In this document: positions 26,571 to 35,926 of the stretch, one piece after another
How the letters are laid out: the number at the start of each line of letters is the position of its first letter
Position numbering within the stretch: the first letter of the stretch is position 1
Assembly (NCBI GenBank): GCA_016756835.1
Contig: JAESPE010000012.1
Coordinates: 1 to 50,022, forward strand
DNA length: 50,022 nucleotides
Direction: 5' to 3'
Source: a gamma proteobacterium endosymbiont of Lamellibrachia anaximandri
Lineage (GTDB): Bacteria > Pseudomonadota > Gammaproteobacteria > Chromatiales > Chromatiaceae
The notes under the pieces: generated by a model
Databases searched by the model: none
The model's input: the letters and a program-made list of their open reading frames with translations, nothing else
What the model was told of the DNA's origin: nothing
Made by a program: the position numbers and the translations under genes

Positions 26571-27539
26571 ATGGATCTAAAGGCCATTAGCGAACTCATT
26601 GCCGACGATATGCAGGCCGTCAATCAGACGATCCTGAGCAATCTGAAATCGGACGTTGTGCTGATCAACCAGATAGGCGCCTATATCGTCAACAGTGGCG
26701 GTAAACGGCTGCGCCCGCAGATCGTGCTCCTGGCCGCTCTGGCTTGTGGTTACAAGGGTCAGGACCACATCGATCTGGCGGCGATCATCGAGTTCATCCA
26801 CACCGCCACCCTGCTGCACGATGATGTGGTGGACGGCTCCGACCTGCGGCGCAATCAGGAGACAGCAAATGCTGTCTGGGGCAATGAAGCCAGCGTGCTG
26901 GTGGGTGACTTTCTCTATTCACGCTCATTCGAGATGATGGTGTCTGTTGGACAGATGCGGGTAATGGACGTGCTCTCTCACGCCACCAACCGCATCGCTG
27001 AGGGGGAAGTGCTGCAGCTGCTCAACTGCAATAACCCGGAGACCACCGAAGCCGACTACATGGAGGTCATCAAGCGCAAGACAGCGACACTCTTCGAGGC
27101 CGGCGCCCGGCTTGGCGGTGTCATCACTAACGCCGCCCCCGAAGGGGAAAAGGCGATGGCGGATTACGGTCTCCACCTGGGGATTGCCTTCCAACTGGTG
27201 GATGACTCTCTCGACTACAACTCCTCCAACGAAGATATCGGCAAAAACATCGGCGACGATCTGGCCGAAGGCAAACCGACGCTGCCGCTGCTGCAGGCAA
27301 TGAAAGTCGGGAGCGAAACCCAGCGGAAAAAATTGCAGGAGATCATCGAAAAGGGCGGTCTCGACGAGATCGACTTCGTCATGGAGGTGATTAGAACTAC
27401 CGATGCCATCGCCTACACGGAGAATATGGCACGGCAAGAGGCCCAAAAGGCGAAAGCTGCTTTAGAAGCAATCCCGCCCTCACTCTACCGGGACGCCCTG
27501 GCCGCACTGGCCGATTTTTCCGTGTCCCGAACCAGTTAG
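26571..27539 (+). CDS. ispB: Octaprenyl (polyprenyl) diphosphate synthase
   Basis: Trans-prenyltransferase that builds the long isoprenoid side chain for ubiquinone or menaquinone. The two aspartate-rich motifs are present: HDDVVDGSDLRR (first, about residue 84) and DDSLDYN (second, about 211), with GGKRLRPQIVLLAAL before them. It has 322 residues. A TTG in frame at 26550 would add seven residues, but the E. coli IspB N-terminus aligns to MDLKAISELI at 26571, so that start is taken. A tRNA-Pro gene follows. Confidence 0.94.
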   Translation: MDLKAISELIADDMQAVNQTILSNLKSDVVLINQIGAYIVNSGGKRLRPQIVLLAALACGYKGQDHIDLAAIIEFIHTATLLHDDVVDGSDLRRNQETANAVWGNEASVLVGDFLYSRSFEMMVSVGQMRVMDVLSHATNRIAEGEVLQLLNCNNPETTEADYMEVIKRKTATLFEAGARLGGVITNAAPEGEKAMADYGLHLGIAFQLVDDSLDYNSSNEDIGKNIGDDLAEGKPTLPLLQAMKVGSETQRKKLQEIIEKGGLDEIDFVMEVIRTTDAIAYTENMARQEAQKAKAALEAIPPSLYRDALAALADFSVSRTS

Positions 27540-27630
27540 GATCCCACACGGCTCCAATTGAATCCCCTCAGGAATTCCATTATCATTCCCGCCCTGTCGC
27601 GGCTCTGGATTCATGGCCGAAACGAGTTCC

Positions 27631-27707
27631 CGGTGTGTAGCGCAGCTTGGTAGCGCACTTCCTTCGGGAGGAAGGGGTCGGAGGTTCGAATCCTCTCACA
27701 CCGACCA
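27631..27707 (+). tRNA. tRNA-Pro (anticodon CGG)
   Basis: Cloverleaf read by eye: acceptor CGGTGTG / CACACCG, D-arm GCGC-loop-GCGC, anticodon stem CTTCC / GGAAG around the loop TTCGGGA (anticodon CGG, decoding CCG), T-arm GGAGG-TTCGAAT-CCTCT, discriminator A and encoded CCA at 27705-27707. Length is 77 bases. A strong terminator follows directly. Confidence 0.96.
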
Positions 27708-27710
27708 ATC

Positions 27711-27747
27711 AAGCCCTATAGTTAGCGCGAACTATAGGGCTTTTTTG
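27711..27747 (+). terminator. Rho-independent terminator after tRNA-Pro
   Basis: A perfect 12-bp stem (AGCCCTATAGTT with AACTATAGGGCT) around a six-base loop is followed by a run of T. On the other strand the same hairpin lies after the end of clpB, so it may also help terminate clpB. Confidence 0.93.
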
Positions 27748-27763
27748 TGTCAGACCAGCTGGA

Positions 27764-30358
27764 TCAGGCCGCACCGACCTTATTGGCCTTGCCGAAGGTC
27801 AGTCCCTCATTCGAAACATCCACCTGGATGACATCACCCGCACCGAAGCGTCCACCGAGGATCTCCTGGGCCAACGGATTTTCCAGCTGTTGGCGGATCG
27901 TGCGTTTTAGCGGACGCGCACCATAGACAGGGTCGAAACCCGCCTCTCCCAGACGATCAAGGGCCGCATCTGATATCTCCAGTCCCATCTCGTTGTCGGC
28001 CAGGCGCTGTTGCAGATAGCCGATCTGGATCGAGGCAATGGATCTGATCTGTGCTCTATCCAATGGATGAAAGACCACGATCTCGTCCAGCCGGTTGATA
28101 AACTCCGGCCGAAAGCTCTGCCGCACCGCCTCCATGACCGCCGACTTCATCTCGTCATATTGGGCTTCCGAGTTCTGTTCCTGAATCATCTCTGAACCCA
28201 GATTGGAGGTCATCACAATGACGGTATTGCGGAAATCGACTGTGCGGCCCTGGCCATCGGTCAGACGGCCGTCATCCAGCACCTGCAACAACACGTTGAA
28301 GACGTCCGGGTGGGCCTTCTCCACCTCGTCCAACAGAATCACTGAGTAGGGACGACGCCGTACCGCCTCGGTAAGATAGCCACCCTCTTCGTAACCCACA
28401 TAACCGGGAGGTGCACCAATGAGCCGCGCCACCGAGTGCTTCTCCATGAACTCCGACATATCGATGCGGATCATCGCCTCCTCGGTGTCGAAGAGGAACT
28501 CCGCCAGCGCCTTGCACAGCTCGGTCTTGCCCACGCCGGTGGGTCCGAGAAAGAGAAACGAACCGTTGGGCTGACTCGGGTCGGAGAGTCCAGCCCTGGA
28601 GCGACGAATGGCGTCACTCACCGCACGCACGCCCTCAGCCTGACCGATGACCCGTCTGCCCAGCTCATCTTCCATCCGCAGCAGTTTGTCGCGCTCGCCC
28701 TCCAGCATCTTGGAGACCGGGATACCGGTCCACTTGGAAACCACCCCGGCAATCTCCTCTTCGGTGACCTTGTTACGCAGCAGTTTCATCTCCTGCATCT
28801 CCGCCTGGGCCGCCATATCGAGCTGTTTCTCCAGTTCGGGGATTCGCCCATACTGCACCTCGGACATGCGCGCCAGATCACCCGCCCGGCGGGCGGTTTC
28901 CAGCTCCAGGCGCGCCCGCTCCAGGGACTCCTTGATGTGGGCAGTGCCCTGCAAGGCCGCCTTCTCCGATTTCCAGATCTCCTCCAGATCGGAGAACTCC
29001 CGCTCCAGCCGTTCGATCTCCTCCTCCAGGTGAGCAAGGCGTTTTTTCGAAGCCTCATCGGTCTCTTTGTTGAGCGCCTCACGTTCGATTTTGAGCTGAA
29101 TGAGGCGCCGCTCCATACGATCCATCAGTTCCGGCTTGGAGTCGATCTCCATGCGGATCAGGGAGGCTGCTTCGTCCACAAGGTCGATCGCCTTGTCCGG
29201 CAGCTGCCGGTCGGAGATATAGCGGTGGGAGAGGGTCGCAGCGGCAACGATGGCCGGGTCGGTCACATCCACGCCATGATGCACCTCGTAGCGCTCCTTG
29301 AGCCCACGCAGGATGGCGATAGTGTCCTCCACACTGGGCTCGTCCACCAGCACTTTTTGAAAACGACGCTCCAGGGCGGCGTCCTTCTCCACATACTGGC
29401 GGTATTCGTCCAGCGTGGTAGCGCCGACGCAGTGCAGCTCACCACGGGCCAGGGCGGGTTTGAGCATATTGCCCGCATCCATAGCACCTTCAGCCTTGCC
29501 GGCACCCACCATGGTGTGCAGCTCATCGATGAAGAGGATGATCTGCCCCTCCTGTTTGGAGAGGTCATTGAGCACTGCCTTCAGGCGTTCCTCAAACTCA
29601 CCGCGAAACTTCGCCCCCGCGATCAGTGCACCCATATCCAGGGAGAGCAGCCGTTTGCCTTTCAGCCCCTCCGGCACCTCGCCGTTGATGATGCGCTGGG
29701 CCAGTCCTTCGACAATGGCGGTCTTGCCCACGCCAGGTTCACCAATCAACACAGGGTTGTTCTTGGTGCGGCGCTGCAGCACCTGGATGGTACGGCGGAT
29801 CTCATCATCCCGCCCGATCACGGGATCAAGTTTGCCCTGCTCCGCCCGCTCGGTGAGGTCGATGGTGTATTTCTGCAGGGCTTGGCGCTGATCCTCCGCA
29901 TTGGGATCATCCACCTTCTGACCTCCCCGCATCTTCTCTATGGCCTGCTCCAGCCGCGCCTTGTCGGCACCCGCCTTGCGCAGCAACCCGCCGATCTCAC
30001 CCTTGTCGTCAACAGCCGCGAGTACGAAAAGCTCACTGGATATGTACTGATCCTTGCGCTGCTGGGCCAGCTTGTCGGTCTGGTTGAACAGCCGTCCAAG
30101 ATCGTTGGAGATATGCAGATCCCCCTCAGCCCCCTGTACGCCAGGCAGTCGTTCCAATGAGGCACTGAGGTCCGAACGCAACTGATTGACATTGATATCC
30201 GCCTGCGTCAGCAAGTGACGCACGGTTCCACCCTCCTGATCCAGCAGGGCACTCATCAGATGCACCGGCTCGATAAATTGATGGTCACGGCCGACAGCCA
30301 GGCTCTGGGCATCTGCCAGTGCCATCTGAAACTTGCTGGTCAAACGATCCATACGCAT
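27764..30358 (-). CDS. clpB: ATP-dependent disaggregase ClpB
   Basis: Hsp100 chaperone that threads aggregated proteins through a hexameric ring, with DnaK. The protein has 864 residues. The N-terminal domain begins [23 protein letters not shown]-1 has Walker [15 protein letters not shown] (about 206), the pore loop [11 protein letters not shown] and Walker [11 protein letters not shown]; the coiled-coil middle domain (about 400-530) is full of Glu/Arg heptads; AAA-2 has [14 protein letters not shown] (about 605) and [18 protein letters not shown] lies just upstream of the ATG, and a near-consensus sigma-32 promoter is at 30395-30423. The large reverse-strand frame opposite it is a shadow of this gene. 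Confidence 0.98.
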   Translation of the reverse strand: MRMDRLTSKFQMALADAQSLAVGRDHQFIEPVHLMSALLDQEGGTVRHLLTQADINVNQLRSDLSASLERLPGVQGAEGDLHISNDLGRLFNQTDKLAQQRKDQYISSELFVLAAVDDKGEIGGLLRKAGADKARLEQAIEKMRGGQKVDDPNAEDQRQALQKYTIDLTERAEQGKLDPVIGRDDEIRRTIQVLQRRTKNNPVLIGEPGVGKTAIVEGLAQRIINGEVPEGLKGKRLLSLDMGALIAGAKFRGEFEERLKAVLNDLSKQEGQIILFIDELHTMVGAGKAEGAMDAGNMLKPALARGELHCVGATTLDEYRQYVEKDAALERRFQKVLVDEPSVEDTIAILRGLKERYEVHHGVDVTDPAIVAAATLSHRYISDRQLPDKAIDLVDEAASLIRMEIDSKPELMDRMERRLIQLKIEREALNKETDEASKKRLAHLEEEIERLEREFSDLEEIWKSEKAALQGTAHIKESLERARLELETARRAGDLARMSEVQYGRIPELEKQLDMAAQAEMQEMKLLRNKVTEEEIAGVVSKWTGIPVSKMLEGERDKLLRMEDELGRRVIGQAEGVRAVSDAIRRSRAGLSDPSQPNGSFLFLGPTGVGKTELCKALAEFLFDTEEAMIRIDMSEFMEKHSVARLIGAPPGYVGYEEGGYLTEAVRRRPYSVILLDEVEKAHPDVFNVLLQVLDDGRLTDGQGRTVDFRNTVIVMTSNLGSEMIQEQNSEAQYDEMKSAVMEAVRQSFRPEFINRLDEIVVFHPLDRAQIRSIASIQIGYLQQRLADNEMGLEISDAALDRLGEAGFDPVYGARPLKRTIRQQLENPLAQEILGGRFGAGDVIQVDVSNEGLTFGKANKVGAA

Positions 30359-30394
30359 GAGAAAAACTCCACAATAAAACCTTAATATTCCAAC

Positions 30395-30423
30395 AGATGG
30401 GGCGAATCCCGCTAAAATTCAAG
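30395..30423 (-). promoter_or_regulatory. Sigma-32 heat-shock promoter of clpB
   Basis: On the minus strand CTTGAA (30423-30418) and CCCCATCT (30402-30395) match the sigma-32 -35 and -10 consensus exactly, with a 15-base spacer, about 37 bases before the clpB ATG. This predicts heat-shock induction. Confidence 0.88.
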
Positions 30424-30544
30424 AATCCCAGAATAAAAATAGTGTAAAGATTGTCCAACTACTGCCGACTCAATGCATTGAGTAGCTCAGCCCAAGCTGT
30501 TTCAGGGCAAACCATAGTTTGCAAGACCCCGGAACAGCGAAACG

Positions 30545-33190
30545 ATGAAACTGACCTCAAAAAATCTCACTATCACCTATGTCGTTTTCTTCATGCTGTT
30601 GCTGGCGCTGCTGCTGGCGGGCATCGTTATTCAACGCATAGAGGCCAATCGCGCCCACCACATGGATCTTGCTGCCAACTCAGTAAAGATGACCGCCAAC
30701 GAGATCAGCCGCATGATCGGCGAAAAACGCCGTTTACTACACATCTTCTCCAATTATGAGTCCGGGTTGATAGATGCGATCGACGCGGACCCTGAAGATG
30801 AGGAAGCACAGGAGAGGCTCAACCAACGCGTACTCAGCTACTTCCCCGACGGTTTTGCCTTCACCCTGGCTGACAGAGACGGATCTCCGCTTTATGACGA
30901 TCTCAGCGGCGCTGTTGGCGAACTGTGTCAACTGAAGATCAGTGACTTTGCCGCTGGCAAGGACGATTTGATTCAGATTCACCCGAATCCGAATCAGTAC
31001 CATTTCGATATCATGGTCACCACCAGCAGACAGGATGGCCTGGTGTTTTTTGTCAGTTTTCAGACCACGCTGCTGCAAAATCTGTTACGAATCTCTCACC
31101 GGCATCAGCACCAACTAATCCTGCTCAATACCGAAAAGCCCAACCTGATCGAGGTTACCGAAGAGGGTAACCGCTACGAATTGCAACTGGAGAATCCCAC
31201 TCTCACGGAAGAGATGGCCGGGCGCATTCTGGCTCGGCAAAATGTACCCGGCACACTTTGGGAGCTGGTGGATATCGGTGCTCCGGCAACCTTCAACGGC
31301 TTTGAAAAAGAGGTCATTACCCAGGCCGCATGGGTATTCCTGGTCTTCTTCATCTCAAGCATGTTCATGGTTGGACTGATCCTGCGGGGAAAAACGCACC
31401 GTCTGCGGGCTGAACAAGCCCTGTTGGCAGCCAAAGATCAGCTGGAAATAGAGGTGGCCTCACAGACCCAACAGTTGCGTGCACGCAAGGTACTGGCGGA
31501 AACCACTCTGGCTTCGATCAGCGAGGGCGTCATTACGACCAATGCCCAAGGCGTGGTTACCGCACTCAACCACACGGCCCAGGAATTGACCGGCTGGGGG
31601 GCTAAACATGCACTGGACTGCCTACTTGCCGACATACTCAATCTGTCCGATGAAACCACTGGCGCGCCGGTCAACCTCCCTTTGGGCCAGTGCCTGACCA
31701 CTGAAGAGATAACCAAACTGGACAACCGGCCACTGATTCTCACCCAAAGCGACGGCAAGACCACGCGAATCGTGCAGTTATCAGTGGCAGTAATCAATGG
31801 TGAAAGAAACAAGAACGCCGGAAATGTGCTGGTAGTCAGAGACATTACCGATGCTCAGCACATGGCAAAACGCATCTCCTGGCAGGCAACCCATGATGCG
31901 CTGACAGGCCTGATCAACCGGCTGGAGTTCGAACGCAGGCTACAGACGGCGATGGAACTGGCCCATACCGATAATGCCGAACACGTCTTGATGTATCTGG
32001 ATCTGGATCAGTTCAAGGTGGTCAACGATACCTGCGGCCATATTGCGGGTGATGAATTGCTCCGCCAACTCACACAGATGCTGCTTGAGATCGCCCGCCG
32101 CACCGACGTCGTGGCACGTTTGGGCGGTGATGAATTCGCCATCCTGCTCGAATACTGCCCCCAACAGCAGGCTATTGTGTTGGCGGAAGAGATACGCCTT
32201 TCAGTGCGCAACTTCCGTTTCACCTGGGGCAATAAGCCTTTCACCATCGGCGTCAGTATCGGAGTGGTTCCCTTCAATGCCAGATATCGTGACCTGACCC
32301 AGATCCTCAGCGCCGCTGACAGCGCCTGTTACGCGGCAAAGGAGGGGGGCCGCAACCGGGTCCATGTATACTCCGAGGATGATGAGATAATCGAGCAACG
32401 CTATGGCGAAATGCAGTGGGTTTCCCGCATTCGGCACGCACTGGACGAGGGGCGATTTCTACTCTACTGCCAGAAGATCCAACCCATCCGCTCAAACAGC
32501 AACAGCAGCTTTCACCTGGAGATCCTGCTCAGAATGGAACAGGAGGGTGGGCAGATGATGCTGCCTGGCGCCTTTATTCCTGCCGCTGAACGTTACGGTC
32601 TGATGATCGATCTGGATCGGTTTGTCATTTCGGATACGCTGCAGTGGATGGAGAGCTGTCCCCCGCTGGATGACGGCTTTGTCTCCATCAACCTCTCGGC
32701 CCAGTCGATCACTGACCCCGACTTTCTGAAAGTACTGGAATCTCAGCTTGAAAGCAGTGGCGTGGATCCCTGCCGGCTCCTTTTTGAGGTGACGGAGACG
32801 GCAACCATCTCCAACCTTTCCAGGGCGCAACAGTTCATCGAACGCATAAAATCCCTGGGTTGCCGCTTTGCCCTCGACGACTTCGGCACCGGCATGTCCT
32901 CCTTCGCCTACCTGAAACACCTGCCGGTGGACTATCTGAAGATAGATGGTGAGTTTGTACGCGACATTGCCAGCGATCCCGTTGATTTCGCCATGGTAAA
33001 AGCGATCAATGAAGTCGCCCAAATCATGGGCATGGATACCATTGCCGAATATGTCGAGGACAGTATCACCCTCGCAATGCTGAAAGAAATCGGCATCGGT
33101 TATGGTCAGGGCTACGCTATTGCCAAACCTGAGCCATTAAGCAATTTTTACTGCGCTCTATCCACCGGGAACACACGTACCCTGCCCTGA
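30545..33190 (+). CDS. Membrane sensor with PAS, GGDEF and EAL domains
   Basis: Cyclic di-GMP turnover enzyme of 881 residues. Two transmembrane segments (about 10-30 and 262-280) enclose a periplasmic sensor of about 230 residues with no recognised subtype. A PAS domain covers about 310-440, a diguanylate cyclase domain holds the intact GGDEF at 527-531 (RLGGDEFAILLE), and the EAL domain follows. The EAL motif reads EIL (Glu659, FHLEILLRM), with the catalytic block intact as ALDDFGTGMSSF and a YLKIDGEFVRDI strand, so both synthesis and breakdown may be possible. It is divergent from clpB. Length and order match the common sensor-PAS-GGDEF-EAL class. Confidence 0.92.
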   Translation: MKLTSKNLTITYVVFFMLLLALLLAGIVIQRIEANRAHHMDLAANSVKMTANEISRMIGEKRRLLHIFSNYESGLIDAIDADPEDEEAQERLNQRVLSYFPDGFAFTLADRDGSPLYDDLSGAVGELCQLKISDFAAGKDDLIQIHPNPNQYHFDIMVTTSRQDGLVFFVSFQTTLLQNLLRISHRHQHQLILLNTEKPNLIEVTEEGNRYELQLENPTLTEEMAGRILARQNVPGTLWELVDIGAPATFNGFEKEVITQAAWVFLVFFISSMFMVGLILRGKTHRLRAEQALLAAKDQLEIEVASQTQQLRARKVLAETTLASISEGVITTNAQGVVTALNHTAQELTGWGAKHALDCLLADILNLSDETTGAPVNLPLGQCLTTEEITKLDNRPLILTQSDGKTTRIVQLSVAVINGERNKNAGNVLVVRDITDAQHMAKRISWQATHDALTGLINRLEFERRLQTAMELAHTDNAEHVLMYLDLDQFKVVNDTCGHIAGDELLRQLTQMLLEIARRTDVVARLGGDEFAILLEYCPQQQAIVLAEEIRLSVRNFRFTWGNKPFTIGVSIGVVPFNARYRDLTQILSAADSACYAAKEGGRNRVHVYSEDDEIIEQRYGEMQWVSRIRHALDEGRFLLYCQKIQPIRSNSNSSFHLEILLRMEQEGGQMMLPGAFIPAAERYGLMIDLDRFVISDTLQWMESCPPLDDGFVSINLSAQSITDPDFLKVLESQLESSGVDPCRLLFEVTETATISNLSRAQQFIERIKSLGCRFALDDFGTGMSSFAYLKHLPVDYLKIDGEFVRDIASDPVDFAMVKAINEVAQIMGMDTIAEYVEDSITLAMLKEIGIGYGQGYAIAKPEPLSNFYCALSTGNTRTLP

Positions 33191-33212
33191 AATTCGGTTG
33201 TAACAGTCGCCG

Positions 33213-33914
33213 TCACGGTGCCAGGCTGCCACCGCAGACACCGGCGGATTCGGCGTGCTTAAAGAGCCGTTCCGCATCGATAATCTCGATGTGACTGCCG
33301 TTTACCCTGATCAGCCCCTGCTCGGTAAAGTTATGCAGGATGCGGGAGAAGGTCTCGGGCTTTACCGACAGCCGTGAGGCAAGCACCCCCTTGGGGGCTC
33401 GCAGATCGATCATGTTACCGTTCTGTTTTCCCGTATCCCAATTACCCCAGAGAAACCCTGCCACCCGCCCGGTGGCGCTCTGTAAGGTCAAATCGTCGAT
33501 CTCCTTGATCAGATGCTTGAGCCGCTGACTCATGCTTGCCATGAGCCGAAAACAGGTATCGGTGGACTCCCGCAGCATATCGAGGAAGACCTGGCTGTCA
33601 AATGAACGCAGTTCAGCGCCACCAATAGACGTGGCGTTGACCGGGAAGTTCGGACTCTCCTGGAACATCAGCGCCTCGGCAAATGTGTGGCCCGGGGTGA
33701 TGATCTCGATGACCTTCTCATTACCGTTCATAGCCAAACGGTAGAGCTTGATCTGCCCCTGAGTCACCAGATAGAAACGATCTGCCTTGTCACCCACCTG
33801 AAACAGGTGCTGACCATCCTCCAGTTCGATCACCTGGCTCATCGCCTCGACCTGGGCTATCTGCTCCTCATCGAGATGGGAAAAGATGTAACACTGCTTC
33901 ACATCAAATGACAC
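33213..33914 (-). CDS. CRP/FNR-family transcriptional regulator (DNR-like)
   Basis: About 233 residues: an N-terminal cyclic-nucleotide-binding-like beta-barrel (HLFQVGDKADRFYLVTQGQIKLYR), an ITPGHTFAEALMF segment typical of the DNR subgroup, and a C-terminal winged helix (KGVLASRLSVKPETFSRILHNFTEQGLI). The FNR cysteine cluster is absent (a lone Cys near the N-terminus), so an iron-sulfur sensor is unlikely; DNR-type proteins sense NO through haem. The subgroup call is moderate. The start is uncertain: a TTG at 33920 and a GTG at 33914 share one GGGG site. Denitrification or NO genes are not adjacent. Confidence 0.8.
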   Translation of the reverse strand: MSFDVKQCYIFSHLDEEQIAQVEAMSQVIELEDGQHLFQVGDKADRFYLVTQGQIKLYRLAMNGNEKVIEIITPGHTFAEALMFQESPNFPVNATSIGGAELRSFDSQVFLDMLRESTDTCFRLMASMSQRLKHLIKEIDDLTLQSATGRVAGFLWGNWDTGKQNGNMIDLRAPKGVLASRLSVKPETFSRILHNFTEQGLIRVNGSHIEIIDAERLFKHAESAGVCGGSLAP

Positions 33915-34012
33915 TTTCAAAATACCCCAATTAATAGGAAAACCGGCTCAACGATTATGAGCCATCACAACAGTCCGACCTAACCAGGTACGACCCACCC
34001 GCCCTCCAGGCG

Positions 34013-35866
34013 CTATTTTTTCAGCTGAGACAGGTCCCGCACCGCACCCTGCGCCGCACTGGTAGTCAGCGCCGCATAGGCCTGTAGCGCCTGTGAGACT
34101 GGCCGTTGCCTGTTTTGCGGCTGCCAGGCGGCACTGCCCTGCTGCTCCATCTCCTGACGCCGGGCAGACAAAATCTCAACGGAAACTGCGACACTGATGC
34201 GACGATTGGGAATATCGATATCGATGGTGTCTCCCTCCTGCACCAGGCCGATATTGCCCCCTTCCGCAGCCTCAGGCGAACAGTGGCCAATAGATAACCC
34301 CGACGTGCCACCGGAGAAACGGCCGTCGGTAATCAGGGCACAGGCCTTGCCCAACCCCTTCGATTTCAGATAACTGGTGGGGTAGAGCATCTCCTGCATG
34401 CCGGGTCCCCCTTTGGGACCTTCATAGCGGATGATCACCACATCCCCTGCATTAATCCTGTCACCCAGGATCGCCGCCACAGCATCATCCTGACTTTCGA
34501 AAAGCCGGGCGGGACCACTGAAGGTAAGATTCGATTCATCCACCCCGGCGGTTTTCACAATACTGCCCTGCTCCGCCAGGTTGCCGAACAACACCGCCAG
34601 CCCCCCATCTTGAGAGTAGGCGTGCGCCAAATCCCGAATACAGCCGTTTTCACGATCGGTATCGAGACTTGGCCAATTTTTATTCTGGCTGAATGCGACC
34701 TGGGTCGGAACGCCACCAGGTCCCGCCAGATAGCGCTCCCGAATCTGAGCGTCCGAAGTCCGCTGAATGTCCCAATGATCGAGGGCGTCTGCAATGCTGC
34801 CACTGTGGACGGTGCCGCAATCCCGGTTCAGCAATCCTGCGCGATCCAGCTCGCCAAGGATCCCGATAACTCCACCTGCACGATGCACATCCTCCATGTG
34901 GTACTGCTGGGTGCTCGGCGCAACCTTGCACAGATTTGGCACCTTGCGGGACAGCCGGTCGATATCCTGCATGGTGAAATCGACGCCCGCCTCGTGGGCC
35001 GCCGCCAGCAGATGCAGCACGGTATTGGTGGAGCCACCCATGGCGATATCCAGTGTCATGGCGTTCTCAAAAGCCCCAAATGTGGCGACTGAGCGCGGCA
35101 GAACAGAATCCTCATCCTGCTCATAGTAGCGGCGGGAGAGATCGACAATCAGCCGTCCGGCTTCCAGGAACAATGCCTTGCGCGCCGCATGGGTGGCCAC
35201 CAGGGAGCCGTTGCCCGGCAGACTCAGGCCCAGGGCCTCGGTCAGGCAGTTCATGGAGTTGGCGGTGAACATGCCGGAACAGGAGCCGCAGGTGGGACAG
35301 GCCGAACGTTCAATGGCCGCCACGTCGCTGTCGCTCTCATTGGGATCGGCAGCGGAGACCATTGCATCCACCAGGTCCAGTTTGATCTCTCCTTTGGAGG
35401 AGAGGGTGACCTTGCCCGCCTCCATCGGTCCACCGGAGACAAAAACCGTTGGAATATTGAGTCGCAGGGCAGCCATCAGCATACCGGGGGTGATCTTGTC
35501 GCAATTGGAGATGCAGACCAGCGCATCCGCGCAGTGAGCATTGACCATATACTCCACGGAATCGGCAATGATGTCCCGCGACGGCAGCGAATAGAGCATG
35601 CCACCGTGCCCCATGGCGATGCCGTCATCCACCGCGATGGTATTGAACTCCTTCGCAACACCACCGGCCTTTTCGATCTCCCGGGCCACCAACTGCCCCA
35701 TATCTTTCAGATGGACATGACCCGGCACGAACTGGGTAAAGGAGTTGGCAATGGCGATGATCGGCTTTTCGAAATCGTCGTCCTGCATCCCGGTAGCCCG
35801 CCACAGGGCGCGGGCACCGGCCATGTTGCGTCCATGGGTGGTGGTGTGGGAACGGTATTTCGGCAT
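34013..35866 (-). CDS. ilvD: Dihydroxy-acid dehydratase
   Basis: Iron-sulfur enzyme of valine, leucine and isoleucine synthesis that dehydrates 2,3-dihydroxy-3-methylbutanoate and its homologue. The protein has 617 residues from [21 protein letters not shown], the E. coli-type start; the open frame reaches 35926 but those extra residues are not conserved, so 35866 is chosen. Cysteine ligands are visible in [15 protein letters not shown] and [20 protein letters not shown], and the C-terminal [18 protein letters not shown] and [16 protein letters not shown] blocks are intact. It lies 60 bases after the CHASE2 kinase gene on the same strand. Confidence 0.97.
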   Translation of the reverse strand: MPKYRSHTTTHGRNMAGARALWRATGMQDDDFEKPIIAIANSFTQFVPGHVHLKDMGQLVAREIEKAGGVAKEFNTIAVDDGIAMGHGGMLYSLPSRDIIADSVEYMVNAHCADALVCISNCDKITPGMLMAALRLNIPTVFVSGGPMEAGKVTLSSKGEIKLDLVDAMVSAADPNESDSDVAAIERSACPTCGSCSGMFTANSMNCLTEALGLSLPGNGSLVATHAARKALFLEAGRLIVDLSRRYYEQDEDSVLPRSVATFGAFENAMTLDIAMGGSTNTVLHLLAAAHEAGVDFTMQDIDRLSRKVPNLCKVAPSTQQYHMEDVHRAGGVIGILGELDRAGLLNRDCGTVHSGSIADALDHWDIQRTSDAQIRERYLAGPGGVPTQVAFSQNKNWPSLDTDRENGCIRDLAHAYSQDGGLAVLFGNLAEQGSIVKTAGVDESNLTFSGPARLFESQDDAVAAILGDRINAGDVVIIRYEGPKGGPGMQEMLYPTSYLKSKGLGKACALITDGRFSGGTSGLSIGHCSPEAAEGGNIGLVQEGDTIDIDIPNRRISVAVSVEILSARRQEMEQQGSAAWQPQNRQRPVSQALQAYAALTTSAAQGAVRDLSQLKK

Positions 35867-35926
35867 TTCACTCTCCGCGGGGCAGCTCAAGCGCGCATTA
35901 TGCCCCGATTTGCCGGGAGCAAACAA

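Noticed and set aside
27631-27707. tRNA-Pro as an integration site for a mobile island
   Set aside because: Core genes lie on both sides, and no integrase or repeated tRNA end is seen.
28436-30160. 574-codon plus-strand open frame opposite clpB
   Set aside because: Composition (His, Gln, Leu rich without motifs) and exact opposition to a well-supported clpB show it is a codon-bias shadow.
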